Part shown: piece after piece, positions 7,280 to 17,190 of the stretch
How the letters are laid out: each line of letters opens with the position of its first letter
Position numbering within the stretch: the stretch's first letter is position 1
Virus record (IMG/VR): IMGVR_UViG_3300048007_000002
Span: 1-29,759 of that record
Source of the DNA: a virus
Direction: 5' to 3' (one strand)
Length of the DNA stretch: 29,759 bases
Position numbers and translations under genes: made by a program
Notes under the pieces: generated by a model
What the model was told of the DNA's origin: nothing
The model's database searches: none
The model's input: only the letters and a program-made list of their open reading frames with translations

Positions 7280-7479
7280 TGAAACAGATTAAAGATTTAA
7301 AAACAATATTACATTTAAGGAAGGGTAACTATGTTTACCGATATGTATTGGTAGACAGGTTTAAAAATACAGGTAAAGTGCATCATGGTTTTGATGCAAA
7401 ACTTGAAAGAACTGAACATGAGATTTGGGGATTAGAAAAAGATAGACAGATAAGACGAAAATATATATTAAGGAAATAG
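7279..7479 (+). CDS. Small basic hypothetical protein
   Basis: A 66-codon protein rich in Lys, Arg and aromatics (KGNYVYRYVLVDRFKN, HHGFDAKLERTEHEIWGLEKD), of unknown function. I chose the ATG at 7279 over a TTG at 7249, because the latter would place the terminator stem inside the coding region. The ATG lies in the U-tract of the terminator, so the usual Shine-Dalgarno position is occupied by the hairpin; initiation may be weak or need read-through transcripts. It ends one base before the tail tubular A gene. Confidence 0.65.
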   Translation: MKQIKDLKTILHLRKGNYVYRYVLVDRFKNTGKVHHGFDAKLERTEHEIWGLEKDRQIRRKYILRK

Positions 7480-7480
7480 T

Positions 7481-8062
7481 ATGGCATCAGTAGTAGACAT
7501 TTGTAATGGAGCATTAAATCAACTTGGTGCTACAACTATACTTTCACTTACAGAAGATTCAAAAAACGCTAGACTTTGTAATTCAAGATACACTCAAGTA
7601 AGAGATGGTGTGTTTAGATCACACCCTTGGAATTGCTTACAGAAAAGAATTGAACTAGCAGCAGACACTACAGCTCCTGCATGGGGTTTTAGTAATGCTT
7701 ACACATTACCATCAGATTGTTTACGACTACTTAGAATATTAGATTATGATTCTAATTACAAAGTAGAAGGTAGAAAAATATTATCTAATACATCTAGCAT
7801 GAAAATATTATATGTTGCTAGAATTACTGATCCCAATGAATATGATGAGTTGTTAAGAGAAACTTTATCTGCATCGCTTGGTGCTGACATTGCTTTTGCA
7901 GTTACTTCTAATAATCAAACAGCTCAAAATATGTATCAACTATTTCAAGATAAATTAAGAGATGCTAGATTTGTAGATTCAACTGAAGGTCAAAACATAG
8001 AACAGGATCTAGGTATGACAGACGCAATAGACGCAGGTACATTTATTAACTCAAGGTACTAA
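7481..8062 (+). CDS. Tail tubular protein A (T7 gp11-like)
   Basis: Adaptor ring joining the portal to the tail nozzle. The 193-residue length and motifs (an N-terminal DICNGALNQLGA helix, CNSRYTQVRDGVFRSHPWN, then YTLPSDCLRLLRI) are hallmarks of the T7 gp11 tail tubular A family. It starts one base after the previous stop and precedes the nozzle gene by three bases, the usual gp11-gp12 order. Confidence 0.95.
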   Translation: MASVVDICNGALNQLGATTILSLTEDSKNARLCNSRYTQVRDGVFRSHPWNCLQKRIELAADTTAPAWGFSNAYTLPSDCLRLLRILDYDSNYKVEGRKILSNTSSMKILYVARITDPNEYDELLRETLSASLGADIAFAVTSNNQTAQNMYQLFQDKLRDARFVDSTEGQNIEQDLGMTDAIDAGTFINSRY

Positions 8063-8065
8063 CCT

Positions 8066-10375
8066 ATGGCTAGAGTTGCAGTTCAATTAACGAACTTTAC
8101 AGGTGGTGAGTTATCTCCAAGATTAGATGGTAGAAATGATTTAGCAAAATATTCATCTGGTTGTGCAACCTTAGAAAACTTAGTAGTATATCCACATGGC
8201 TCGGCAGCTCGTAGACCAGGTACAGACTTTGTTGCTGAAGTAAAAGATAGCACAAAGAAAACAAGATTAATTCCTTTTGAATTTTCTACAACACAAACTT
8301 ATATGTTAGAGTTTGGTGATCAGTACATAAGATTTTATAAAGACAATGGTCAAATATTATCTGGTGGTTCAGCTTACGAAATATCTACACCATACTTAGA
8401 AGCAGAACTATTTGATTTAAAATTTGCACAGAGTGCTGACGTTATGTACATCTGTCATCCGAATCATGAAGTAGAAAAATTATCTAGAACAGGTCATACA
8501 TCTTGGAGTTTAACTGATGTAGATTTTACCAATGGTCCATACTTAGATACTAATATATCGACTACAACGATTTCATCTTCAGCACATACAGTAGGAACTG
8601 GTAGAACTTTTACCGCTAGTGCTAATATATTTTCATCAACAGATGTTGGAAGATTAATTAGATTTAGAGATGGTTATGCAAAGGTAACAGGATTTACAAG
8701 TGCAACAGTAGTAACTGTTGAAATATTAAAAGATACAGGATCAGCTAGTTCATCTGTTGATTGGTCTTTAGGTGCGTTCTCAGATACTACAGGTCATCCT
8801 TCTTGCGTAACCTTTTTTGAACAACGATTAGTATTTGCTGCAACATTATCTCAACCACAAACAGTTTATTTTTCAAAGTCTGGTGATTACGAAAACATGG
8901 ATGCAAATATTGGTGGAACGATTGCAGATGATGATGCAATTATTTATACAATCGCATCTAACCAAGTTAATGCTATTAGATTTATGACAGCAACAAGAAC
9001 TTTAATTATCGGTACTGCAGGTGGTGAGTTTGCAGTAAGTGGAGGTGGTGCAGATAATGCTATTACTCCAACAAACATATTAATTAAAAAACAATCTAAC
9101 CATGGTGCAGCTAATGTAGATGCTATTGCTGTAGGAAACGCCACACTATTTTTGCAACGTGCTAGAAGAAAAATAAGAGAACTAGCTTTTAACTTTGATG
9201 TAGATGGTTATGTAGCTCCAGACATGACAATCCTTGCCGAACACATCACCGAAGGTGGTTTAACACAAGTTGCATATCAACAAGAACCCAATCAAATTAT
9301 TTATGCAACTAGAGAAGATGGAGAGTTAGTTGGATTAACTTATCAAAGAGAACAACAAGTAACTGCTTGGCACAGACATATCTTTGGTGGAAGATTTGGT
9401 ATAGCAACATTAACAGTTTCTGATTACGCAAACATTGCAAATGGAACTAAATTAACTTTAACAAAATCAGATGGTACAACTGTAGACTTTACTTCTACTA
9501 CAGGAACTGCAGGAACAAATGAATTTAAAACTGAAACTAATAACAATACTACAGCAACTAATTTAAAAACTGCAATCAATGCTCATGCTGATTTTACTGC
9601 AACAGTATCAAGTGCAGTAGTAACTATTACTGAAACTTCTCATGGAGCAACAGGATATTTAACTATTAAAAGTTTTGATAGCACAAGATTAACTGCAACT
9701 AGCGAAGGTAAAGCAGTAGCAGAAAGTGTGGCAGTTATTCCTACAGACGACAAAGAATATCAAACATGGGTAATTGTTAAAAGAACCATCAATGGTGCAA
9801 CTAAAAGATATGTTGAATATTTAAACGAACTTGATTTCGATGAAACAGATAATACATCATTTAATTTTTTAGATAGTGCATTAAGTTATAGTGGTTCACC
9901 AGCAACAAATATTTCTGGATTATCACACCTTGAAGGACAAGTTGTTTCAATATTGGCAGATGGTGCAACGCACCCCAATAAAACTGTAAGCTCTGGTGCA
10001 ATAACTTTAGATCGTTCAGCAAAGAATGTAAAAGTAGGTTTATCTTTTACCTCTTTATTGCAGACTATGAGAATAGATGCAGGATCACAAGATGGTACAT
10101 CTCAAGGTAAAACTAAAAGAATATTTGATATTACAGTTAGAATGTTTGAAACTATTGGTGTAGAAGTTGGACCAGATTTATCTGAGATGGAAAGAATACC
10201 TTTTAGAAGTTCTGCTGATTTAATGGATGAAGGTATACCACCATTTACAGGAGACAAAGAAGTAGAATTTAGAGGAAACTACGAGACAGATGGGTTTATT
10301 TATGTTAGACAAACTCAACCTTTACCTTTTACAATTTTATCGTTATACCCAAGGTTAGTAACAAATGATGGATAA
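8066..10375 (+). CDS. Tail tubular protein B / nozzle (T7 gp12-like)
   Basis: Hexameric nozzle of the short tail. The N-terminus NFTGGELSPRLDGRNDLAKY, with a CATLENLVVYPHGSA segment and then RRPGT, is the classic start of this family in marine podoviruses. The 769 residues are mostly beta-rich. A region at about residues 445-545 (TVSDYANIANGTKLTLTKSDG onward) looks like an inserted beta domain absent from shorter relatives. The C-terminus GFIYVRQTQPLPFTILSLYP is typical. The last codons overlap the next gene by 11 bases. Confidence 0.95.
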   Translation: MARVAVQLTNFTGGELSPRLDGRNDLAKYSSGCATLENLVVYPHGSAARRPGTDFVAEVKDSTKKTRLIPFEFSTTQTYMLEFGDQYIRFYKDNGQILSGGSAYEISTPYLEAELFDLKFAQSADVMYICHPNHEVEKLSRTGHTSWSLTDVDFTNGPYLDTNISTTTISSSAHTVGTGRTFTASANIFSSTDVGRLIRFRDGYAKVTGFTSATVVTVEILKDTGSASSSVDWSLGAFSDTTGHPSCVTFFEQRLVFAATLSQPQTVYFSKSGDYENMDANIGGTIADDDAIIYTIASNQVNAIRFMTATRTLIIGTAGGEFAVSGGGADNAITPTNILIKKQSNHGAANVDAIAVGNATLFLQRARRKIRELAFNFDVDGYVAPDMTILAEHITEGGLTQVAYQQEPNQIIYATREDGELVGLTYQREQQVTAWHRHIFGGRFGIATLTVSDYANIANGTKLTLTKSDGTTVDFTSTTGTAGTNEFKTETNNNTTATNLKTAINAHADFTATVSSAVVTITETSHGATGYLTIKSFDSTRLTATSEGKAVAESVAVIPTDDKEYQTWVIVKRTINGATKRYVEYLNELDFDETDNTSFNFLDSALSYSGSPATNISGLSHLEGQVVSILADGATHPNKTVSSGAITLDRSAKNVKVGLSFTSLLQTMRIDAGSQDGTSQGKTKRIFDITVRMFETIGVEVGPDLSEMERIPFRSSADLMDEGIPPFTGDKEVEFRGNYETDGFIYVRQTQPLPFTILSLYPRLVTNDG

Positions 10376-10829
10376 CATACTACATATAGTGCCTTATACT
10401 GCACAACATGGAAAATTTATTTTATCTCAACAAATGAACCACAAGGTATTAGAAGCAGATAGACATTACATTAATGTTGATGGTGATGCTAAAAACTTAG
10501 TACAAGATCATTTAGCATTTACTGGTATTGTTAATCACAATCCTATTTTTGCTGCAGGAATGAAAATGATTTGGGGTCAAGTTGCAGAAGGTTGGGTAAT
10601 TGCAACAAACGAAATGTGGAAACATCCACTAGGTGTAGCTAAAGCAATTAAAAAAGATTTTGCAAGAGTTGCTAAAGAAAATAATATTACTAGAGTTCAA
10701 TCTGCAATTAGAAAAGATTTTAAAGAAGGTCAAAGATTTGCAGAGTGGTTAGGTTTAGAAAAAGAAGGTCTGATGAGAAAGTGGGGTTTTGATGGCTCAG
10801 ACCAATATATGTATGCGAGGTTATTCTAA
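10365..10829 (+). CDS. Internal virion protein A-like (T7 gp13 / GNAT-like)
   Basis: A 154-codon protein at the position of T7 gene 13, between the nozzle and the gp14-like gene. The central GMKMIWGQVAEGWVIATNEM segment and the C-terminal EGQRFAEWLGLEKEGLMRKW followed by a YMYAR strand resemble the acetyltransferase-like (GNAT) fold of the T7 gp13 / DUF2833 family. It probably aids virion assembly rather than acting as an enzyme. An alternative start at the second Met is equally possible. It overlaps the preceding gene by 11 bases and the following gene by one base (TAATG). Confidence 0.85.
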   Translation: MMDNILHIVPYTAQHGKFILSQQMNHKVLEADRHYINVDGDAKNLVQDHLAFTGIVNHNPIFAAGMKMIWGQVAEGWVIATNEMWKHPLGVAKAIKKDFARVAKENNITRVQSAIRKDFKEGQRFAEWLGLEKEGLMRKWGFDGSDQYMYARLF

Positions 10830-11278
10830 TGGGTTGGCAGGCAGCAGTAGTAGGAGCAACAGCATTTGCAGGTTATCAACAAGCTGGAGCAATAGGTAAA
10901 TTCAATCAATCTGTTGAAAATCGTAATGCTTTAGTTAAAGAGCAAGAAAAAACAATACTTGATGATAAATTAAATATTGATTTAGCAAAATTTTACAAAG
11001 CATTTGAAAAACTTGAAGGCAGCACAAATGTAGCTCTTGCTAAATCTGGTGTTGATCCTTCATCTGGCACAGCAGCAAACATTAAACTTTCAAATTTATA
11101 TGAAAGAGAATTAGAAACTCAAATGATGAAATATAATACTGAAATAGGAAAAGCTAGAAAAGATGAAGAAGCAAATTTTGCTAGAATAAAAGGTCAAATG
11201 GCTAGAATGAGTTCAAGAATGGAACAGTTTAGAATTGCAAGTTCTGCTGGTTCAAGTTTGTTAACAATGACAGGATAA
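10829..11278 (+). CDS. Internal virion protein B-like (T7 gp14)
   Basis: A 149-codon protein with an N-terminal hydrophobic, Ala/Gly-rich segment (WQAAVVGATAFAGYQQAGAIG) followed by long charged helices with coiled-coil character. This is typical of the gp14-type ejection protein that enters the host outer membrane during infection. The order gp13-, gp14-, gp15-, gp16-like supports it. The segment SGVDPSSGTAANI recurs in related marine phage proteins. Confidence 0.85.
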   Translation: MGWQAAVVGATAFAGYQQAGAIGKFNQSVENRNALVKEQEKTILDDKLNIDLAKFYKAFEKLEGSTNVALAKSGVDPSSGTAANIKLSNLYERELETQMMKYNTEIGKARKDEEANFARIKGQMARMSSRMEQFRIASSAGSSLLTMTG

Positions 11279-11280
11279 TT

Positions 11281-11499
11281 ATGAGAAATTACAAATCAGA
11301 ATATAAAAACTACCATTCTAAACCAAAACAAAAAAAGAATAGAGCTGGTAGAAATACTGCAAGAAGAATTATGAAAAAAAAACTTGGTAATAGTATATTA
11401 GGTAAAGATATTGATCATAAAGATAGAAACCCTAGAAACAATAGCAGAAGTAATTTAAGAGTAAGATCCAAATCTTCTAACAGATCAAGGAATAAATAA
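11281..11499 (+). CDS. Small HNH-like basic protein
   Basis: A 72-codon, very Lys/Arg-rich protein. The C-terminal half, GKDIDHKDRNPRNNSRSNLR then SKSSNRSRNK, matches the first part of the HNH nuclease signature: D45-H46, then paired Asn at 53-54 and N58-L59. A clear final His is lacking (Asn67 stands at the equivalent place). Similar short proteins occur between gp14- and gp15-like genes in other marine podoviruses. It may nick DNA, or be a DNA-binding remnant packaged with the ejection proteins. It overlaps the next gene by one base. Confidence 0.7.
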   Translation: MRNYKSEYKNYHSKPKQKKNRAGRNTARRIMKKKLGNSILGKDIDHKDRNPRNNSRSNLRVRSKSSNRSRNK

Positions 11500-13454
11500 T
11501 GCCAAAAATACCTACATTTACATCTCAACAAGAAATGACAACAGAATCTTCTAGTGTTGTATCTGATTTAAAAATGTCTCCATCTAACAATATATTTACT
11601 GCAACACAACCTGTGCAAAAATATTTAGTTAATCAATATGTTAAAGAAAAAAAATTAGAAGCTGATAATAAAGCAACTTTAGCTTTATCAGATTTATATG
11701 TAAACCAAAACGATGGAACTAAAGGTTTATATACATTACAAAGTGAAACAGAAGCGAATGGTAATCCTGGAGACGCATCAATTTTTTTTGATGATGGTGT
11801 TAATAAATTATGGTCTTATGCTCAATCAAATAAAATAGGAGATTTAGATAATTTTACAAAAAAAGCATTAGAAAGAAAATTTTATGCTACAGCAGGTATA
11901 TTTAAAACTAAAGCATTATTGGGATCTAGAAATACTCAATTTCAAGAAACTAAAAAAATAACAGATGATTTTGTAATGAAAGATGCTTTAGCATTAAAAC
12001 TTAATGGTATAAATTATTTAGATGTATATAAAAACAATGTTCTTTCACGAATAGAACAAGACACAACTTTAGAAGATTCTGGTGTTAAAAAAAAACAAGC
12101 AAAACTTTATTTACAGTTTGGAGAAAATACTTTAGGAGCTTCTCTTGCAGTTTCTCAACCAGAATTTTTAAAAGCAAATATTAGTAAATTAACAAGTTTA
12201 TCTATTGAAGATAAACAAAAATTACTTAATGCTGCAGATGGTCAAATATTAGAAAATAATAAACAAATTTTTACTTCATCATTAAATTTAAATGAAGATA
12301 GCACAACATCACAACTTGTAAATGATTATCAAGAAATTGTTGATGGTACATTTAATGGTAATGTAGATTTAATTAAACAATGGCAAACTTTATCTAAAGC
12401 TGACAAAGCTTCAATTATAGATTTTGCTAGAACTAAAAGAAGAACAAATACATCAGAAATAAATAATAGACAAACAGCATTTTTAAATGAAGATAAACAA
12501 AAATCTGTAAACAAATATCAAAAATTATTTAATGATTCAGATTTTTTAGAAACTATTGATTTGTTAAAAATAAATCAAGTATTTGGAGATCCTACTAATG
12601 CTTATGAGTTAGATGCTAAAAATCAAATAACTGAATTATCTACTAAAGTTGGACAAGAAGAATTTAATAATGTTAATGAATATTATAAAAATTTTAAAAT
12701 ACAAAAAAAAATATTATCTGGAGAAGTAAAAGATCATATAACTAAATTTACATTACCTGGTGAAACAGAATCTAAAAGTATTACAGAAAGAGTTGGAGAA
12801 GGAATATCAAAAGCTGAATTTGGATTTTATTTAAACTATTTATTACCTAACACAAATAACCCAGATTTTATGACTAACAATAATAAGTTATTTAAAGTAA
12901 TAGAAACATTACAACCATCTATTGAGGGAGAAAGTTCATTAAAATATATTGATACAACAACAGATAACAGATTAAATAATTTTCAATCTCAAATGATATT
13001 AAGGTTTAATGAAGGTTTGCAAAAAGGAATAAATGCAGATGAGCTTTTAGATAAAACTAGCAAAAATTATATAGGTAAAGGTTTAATACAAATTTATAAA
13101 TCAAATAAAGATGCTATTACACAAATTATTGCAGAAAAATCTGCTGAAATATCTGGTGATAAAATTGAAATACCTCCTTATAGTAAAGAAAAATATGGAT
13201 CAGTTGAAAATTATTTAAATTCAAAAGAATATTTAGATTATAAATTTCCAGGTAGAGTAAAATTAAGAAAAGATTTATTAGATACTAGTGATATCACTCA
13301 AGAAGAATTTGATAACTTATATAATGAAGAAATTCCAAGAATTTTTGACGAAGGTATAACTTATAAAGATGGTTATTATGAATATGATAAACAAGAAAAT
13401 CCATCTAAAACATTTTTAAGAAGATTACAAAAAGATAGAGAAAATAATAAATAA
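11499..13454 (+). CDS. Internal virion protein C-like (T7 gp15)
   Basis: A 651-codon, mostly helical, charged protein in the gp15 slot. The start MPKIPTFTSQQEM is common in podoviral gp15 counterparts. There are no catalytic motifs. Such proteins are ejected and form part of the trans-envelope DNA channel. Codon use is extremely A+T-rich here and in the next gene, more so than in the head genes. The assignment rests on position, length and helical composition rather than on a diagnostic motif. Confidence 0.8.
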   Translation: MPKIPTFTSQQEMTTESSSVVSDLKMSPSNNIFTATQPVQKYLVNQYVKEKKLEADNKATLALSDLYVNQNDGTKGLYTLQSETEANGNPGDASIFFDDGVNKLWSYAQSNKIGDLDNFTKKALERKFYATAGIFKTKALLGSRNTQFQETKKITDDFVMKDALALKLNGINYLDVYKNNVLSRIEQDTTLEDSGVKKKQAKLYLQFGENTLGASLAVSQPEFLKANISKLTSLSIEDKQKLLNAADGQILENNKQIFTSSLNLNEDSTTSQLVNDYQEIVDGTFNGNVDLIKQWQTLSKADKASIIDFARTKRRTNTSEINNRQTAFLNEDKQKSVNKYQKLFNDSDFLETIDLLKINQVFGDPTNAYELDAKNQITELSTKVGQEEFNNVNEYYKNFKIQKKILSGEVKDHITKFTLPGETESKSITERVGEGISKAEFGFYLNYLLPNTNNPDFMTNNNKLFKVIETLQPSIEGESSLKYIDTTTDNRLNNFQSQMILRFNEGLQKGINADELLDKTSKNYIGKGLIQIYKSNKDAITQIIAEKSAEISGDKIEIPPYSKEKYGSVENYLNSKEYLDYKFPGRVKLRKDLLDTSDITQEEFDNLYNEEIPRIFDEGITYKDGYYEYDKQENPSKTFLRRLQKDRENNK

Positions 13455-13458
13455 AATT

Positions 13459-16400
13459 ATGACAGTTATATCTGAACAAATAAAAGACTTAACTGCTGCG
13501 GGAGTTTCTACTCAAGAAATAAACGAATGGAGCAAAGGAAAAGTAGAAGATATGATTGGTGCTGGTATACCTGCAGAAAAAATTACAGAAGCATTTGGCG
13601 TTGTACCTTTTGATAGAAAAAATGAAAAAAATTATTGGAAGTCTATATCCTCAGAAGTAGAAAAAGAAATAGAAAATTTTCAAGATATTAATTTTTCTAA
13701 AATGAAAAGTATTGAAGATATACCCAAGGAAGTTAATGCAGCTGGTGCAATAGAAAAATATTTACTGGGTACTGATGAAAGGTATCAATTTTTACCATAT
13801 GTAAAAAAAGCATTAGGAGCATCTGGTGTTAATAAAATCTTAAAGTATCACACAACAGGAGAGTTTGGTTTTGAAGTAGATATGCCACAACCAGAAGGCA
13901 CAGGATTTTTAGAAAAATTAACAGAAAGTGCTGTAGGTTTAGTTGCTGAACTACCAACATTTATTCCAGGTGCAGCTATTGGTGGACTTACTGGAGGACC
14001 AGGAGGTGCAGTTGTAGGCGGTGGATTTACCGCAGGTGCTATTCAAGGAATGTACACAGAAGCATTAGCAAAAGGTCAAGTTAAAAATTATGCAGAATGG
14101 TGGGATATATTTATGGAAGAAGGTTTAAGTGAAGGAGCTAAAACTGCTGCAAAATTATATGCTGCTTATAAATTACCTTCAGCTTTAGGAGTTACTTCTT
14201 TTATACCAAAAACATTACTTCAATCTAGTGCTTATACTGCAGCAGGAACTGTATTAGGAGATGGCTTACCAACAGCAGAAGATTTTGCTATTACAAACTT
14301 GTTATTTGCACCATTTAATATTAAATCATCAAAACAAAAATTAGAAAATGTATCTACAAAAACAGGTAAAAAACCTGTAAATATTATAGAAGATTTAATA
14401 CAAGACAGAACAATATGGGAAGATTTAAACTCTACAAATATAAAGATACCGAGAGCATATAGAGATGTTTCTATAAAAGAAAAAGATATTAAATTAGAAC
14501 CAATAAGTACAAAAGATAAACCTAATAAAATTATTGACGAAACTAGAGCAGAGTTAGACAAAAGTATTGCTTACGAAACTAAACAAAGAACATTTGATAC
14601 AAAAGGTTTTGTAGATGATTTGTTTTATAATTTTTTAGATCAAAACCATGTATATAAAAGAGCTGTAAAACAAGCTGAAAAATTTGGTGTTAAGTATGAA
14701 AAAGAAATTTCTCCTTATGAAAATTTTCAACTACTACATGGTGTTAAAGGTCCAATAGAAAGTTTTATTGAAAAAGGTGCAATAGATTATAAAACAGGAG
14801 AAATTGTAGGACCAGCATTAAAATCAATATTTACAAAATATAAAATAAATAATACAGATTTATATAAAGATTTTATTAGGTATTCTATTTCTAAAAGAGC
14901 TATAGAAAAAAGTTCTCAAAAACTTGAAACAGGTGTAAATATTAAAGCTGCAAAAAAATTTGTAAAAGAAAATCCTAAACTTGAAGCACCATTTAGAGAG
15001 GTTGTTAAAACTTCTGAACTATCTTTAAAATATTTATATGATGCTGGTGTTATACCTAAAGAAACTTATCAAGCTGCATTAAAAGCTAATAAAGATTTTG
15101 TTCCTTTTTACAGAGATTTTGTTGATGGTTCTGGCAGAGGTAATTTTTCTAAAAATGTTAGAAACCCTTTAAAATTTTTTAAAGGTAGTAAAAGACAAAT
15201 AGTAGATCCATTTGAAAGTGTATACAATAATATATCTACTTATATTACTATTGCCAAAAGAAACGAAGCCAATTTATCATTTATAGAAATGATTGAAAAA
15301 GTAAGAAAAGTTAATCCAGATTTTTTTCCAGAAGTTCAACTTTCAGTTAAAAGAACTAAAGAAACAAAAATTTCAGCTAAAGAATTAGAATCAGTTGTTG
15401 ATAACCCTGCCAATTTAAAACCATCTGTAGCAGAAGGTTTTTCTGTTTTTAGAAAAGAATCTGGATTATTAAAAGATTCAGAAATAGTTGTATATAGAAA
15501 TGGTAAGAGAGAAGTTTGGGAAGTAGGTGAAGCCTTTGCACGACCTACTAAGATGTTTGATAAAACTACATTTCAACATATTGCAAATTTTTTTTCAATA
15601 CCATCAAGAACATTAAGAGCTGGTGCTACTGGTGCTGGAGAATTTATATACAATAACGTAGCAAGAGATGCTGTTAGTGGAGCTATATTAAGTAAAGGTT
15701 GGTATCCTCCTTTTGCACAAACTTTAACAGGTATAGCAATGACTATAAATCCACTATCAAGAAAAACAGGTTACGACAAAATATCAGAAAAATATCAAAG
15801 ATCAGAAGCATTACAAAATTCACTTGTAACATTTGATAGAACTTATTTTAATCAATCAATGAAAGAATATTTTACTAATACTAGACCAACTAATATAATT
15901 AAAAATTTACCAGAATTTTTTAGAATATATACAGAATTTTCAGAAGGTATTAACAGAAAAGGTGTTTTTAAATATGCTGTAGAAAGAAATTTAAAAAAAG
16001 GATTATCAGAAAAAAATGCTATAAGAAAAGCATCTGTTGAAACAAGAGACAACCCAATAGACTACAGAAGAATGGGTGCGTCAATTCAAAGTCTTAATCA
16101 AATTTCTGCTTTTTTTAATGCTAGAATACAAGGTTTAAATCAAACTGTTAAAGCATTTAAAGATAGACCTGCACAAACTCTTGCAAAAACTTTTATGTAT
16201 GTAACATTGCCATCTGTATTACTTTGGATGCGTAACCATGATGATCCAGATTATCAATCATTACCTCAATGGAGAAAAGATTTGTTTTGGAATATTAGAG
16301 TTAATGGAACATATTATCCAATAGCAAAACCATTTGAAATAGGTTTAATTTTTGGAACTGGTGCAGAAAGATTTTTAGATTATTATTTTGATCAAGACCC

Positions 16401-17166
16401 CAAAGCATTAGAAAAATTTAAAGATGCAGTTGGAGTACAAACATTTAAAGGATTAATTCCTATACCAGATGTTGTTAAACCTTATTTTGAAACTAAAAAT
16501 AATAGAAGTTTTTTCTTTGATAGACCTATTATTCCTGCTGGATTAAAAAATGTACCATCTGAATATCAATATACAGATTTTACTTCTGAAACAATGAAAT
16601 TAATAGCTAGATTAATTAGAAAATTAAATGGAGATGATTTTTCTGCTTTTTCTTCACCATTAGTTTTAGAAAATGCTTGGAGAGGTTGGACAGGTGGAAT
16701 AGGTGGATATGTATTAACATTATCAGATTCACTATTGGATGCAGCTGGTATTGTAGATAGATCAAATAATAGAAAAAAAATGTTATCTGAATATCCTATT
16801 ATAAAAGCAATATTTATAAAAAATCCAGACAGAAATGCAGAACCTATAACAGATTTTAGAAAACTATATGAACCTGTTATGAAAAGAATTAATGCAAAAA
16901 GAATATTAGAAAATAGAGGTGAAATAGAAAAAGCAAAAATAGAACAAGATAAATTGCCTGCAAATTGGGTAGCATTAGAAAAAGCATACAGAGCTTTACA
17001 AGTTCAAGAAGAGGTTATAAGAAATATTAACGAAGGCACTAAAAATCCAGAAGAAAAATTGTATTTAATAAATATTGTGTTAAAAGATATGATTAATGGT
17101 GCAAAAGAAGCTATAAATCAATATTACAATAAAGATGTTTATACAATAAAACTAGACAATGATTAG
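13459..17166 (+). CDS. Large internal virion protein (T7 gp16-position), LPD38-like region
   Basis: A 1,235-codon ejection protein in the gp16 slot, the largest gene of the window. A Gly/Ala-rich hydrophobic segment at about residues 160-205 (ELPTFIPGAAIGGLTGG and following) could insert in membranes. I see no lytic transglycosylase catalytic motif at the N-terminus, unlike T7 gp16. The central part (about 520-975: LSLKYLYDAGVIPKETY, VPFYRDFVDGSG, FIYNNVARDAV, FFNARIQGLNQ, WRKDLFWN) resembles the LPD38 large-polyvalent-protein domain as I recall it. It probably forms the ejection channel together with the gp15-like protein. Confidence 0.85.
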   Translation: MTVISEQIKDLTAAGVSTQEINEWSKGKVEDMIGAGIPAEKITEAFGVVPFDRKNEKNYWKSISSEVEKEIENFQDINFSKMKSIEDIPKEVNAAGAIEKYLLGTDERYQFLPYVKKALGASGVNKILKYHTTGEFGFEVDMPQPEGTGFLEKLTESAVGLVAELPTFIPGAAIGGLTGGPGGAVVGGGFTAGAIQGMYTEALAKGQVKNYAEWWDIFMEEGLSEGAKTAAKLYAAYKLPSALGVTSFIPKTLLQSSAYTAAGTVLGDGLPTAEDFAITNLLFAPFNIKSSKQKLENVSTKTGKKPVNIIEDLIQDRTIWEDLNSTNIKIPRAYRDVSIKEKDIKLEPISTKDKPNKIIDETRAELDKSIAYETKQRTFDTKGFVDDLFYNFLDQNHVYKRAVKQAEKFGVKYEKEISPYENFQLLHGVKGPIESFIEKGAIDYKTGEIVGPALKSIFTKYKINNTDLYKDFIRYSISKRAIEKSSQKLETGVNIKAAKKFVKENPKLEAPFREVVKTSELSLKYLYDAGVIPKETYQAALKANKDFVPFYRDFVDGSGRGNFSKNVRNPLKFFKGSKRQIVDPFESVYNNISTYITIAKRNEANLSFIEMIEKVRKVNPDFFPEVQLSVKRTKETKISAKELESVVDNPANLKPSVAEGFSVFRKESGLLKDSEIVVYRNGKREVWEVGEAFARPTKMFDKTTFQHIANFFSIPSRTLRAGATGAGEFIYNNVARDAVSGAILSKGWYPPFAQTLTGIAMTINPLSRKTGYDKISEKYQRSEALQNSLVTFDRTYFNQSMKEYFTNTRPTNIIKNLPEFFRIYTEFSEGINRKGVFKYAVERNLKKGLSEKNAIRKASVETRDNPIDYRRMGASIQSLNQISAFFNARIQGLNQTVKAFKDRPAQTLAKTFMYVTLPSVLLWMRNHDDPDYQSLPQWRKDLFWNIRVNGTYYPIAKPFEIGLIFGTGAERFLDYYFDQDPKALEKFKDAVGVQTFKGLIPIPDVVKPYFETKNNRSFFFDRPIIPAGLKNVPSEYQYTDFTSETMKLIARLIRKLNGDDFSAFSSPLVLENAWRGWTGGIGGYVLTLSDSLLDAAGIVDRSNNRKKMLSEYPIIKAIFIKNPDRNAEPITDFRKLYEPVMKRINAKRILENRGEIEKAKIEQDKLPANWVALEKAYRALQVQEEVIRNINEGTKNPEEKLYLINIVLKDMINGAKEAINQYYNKDVYTIKLDND

Positions 17167-17190
17167 GTAATTTAATATAGGTAAAACAAC

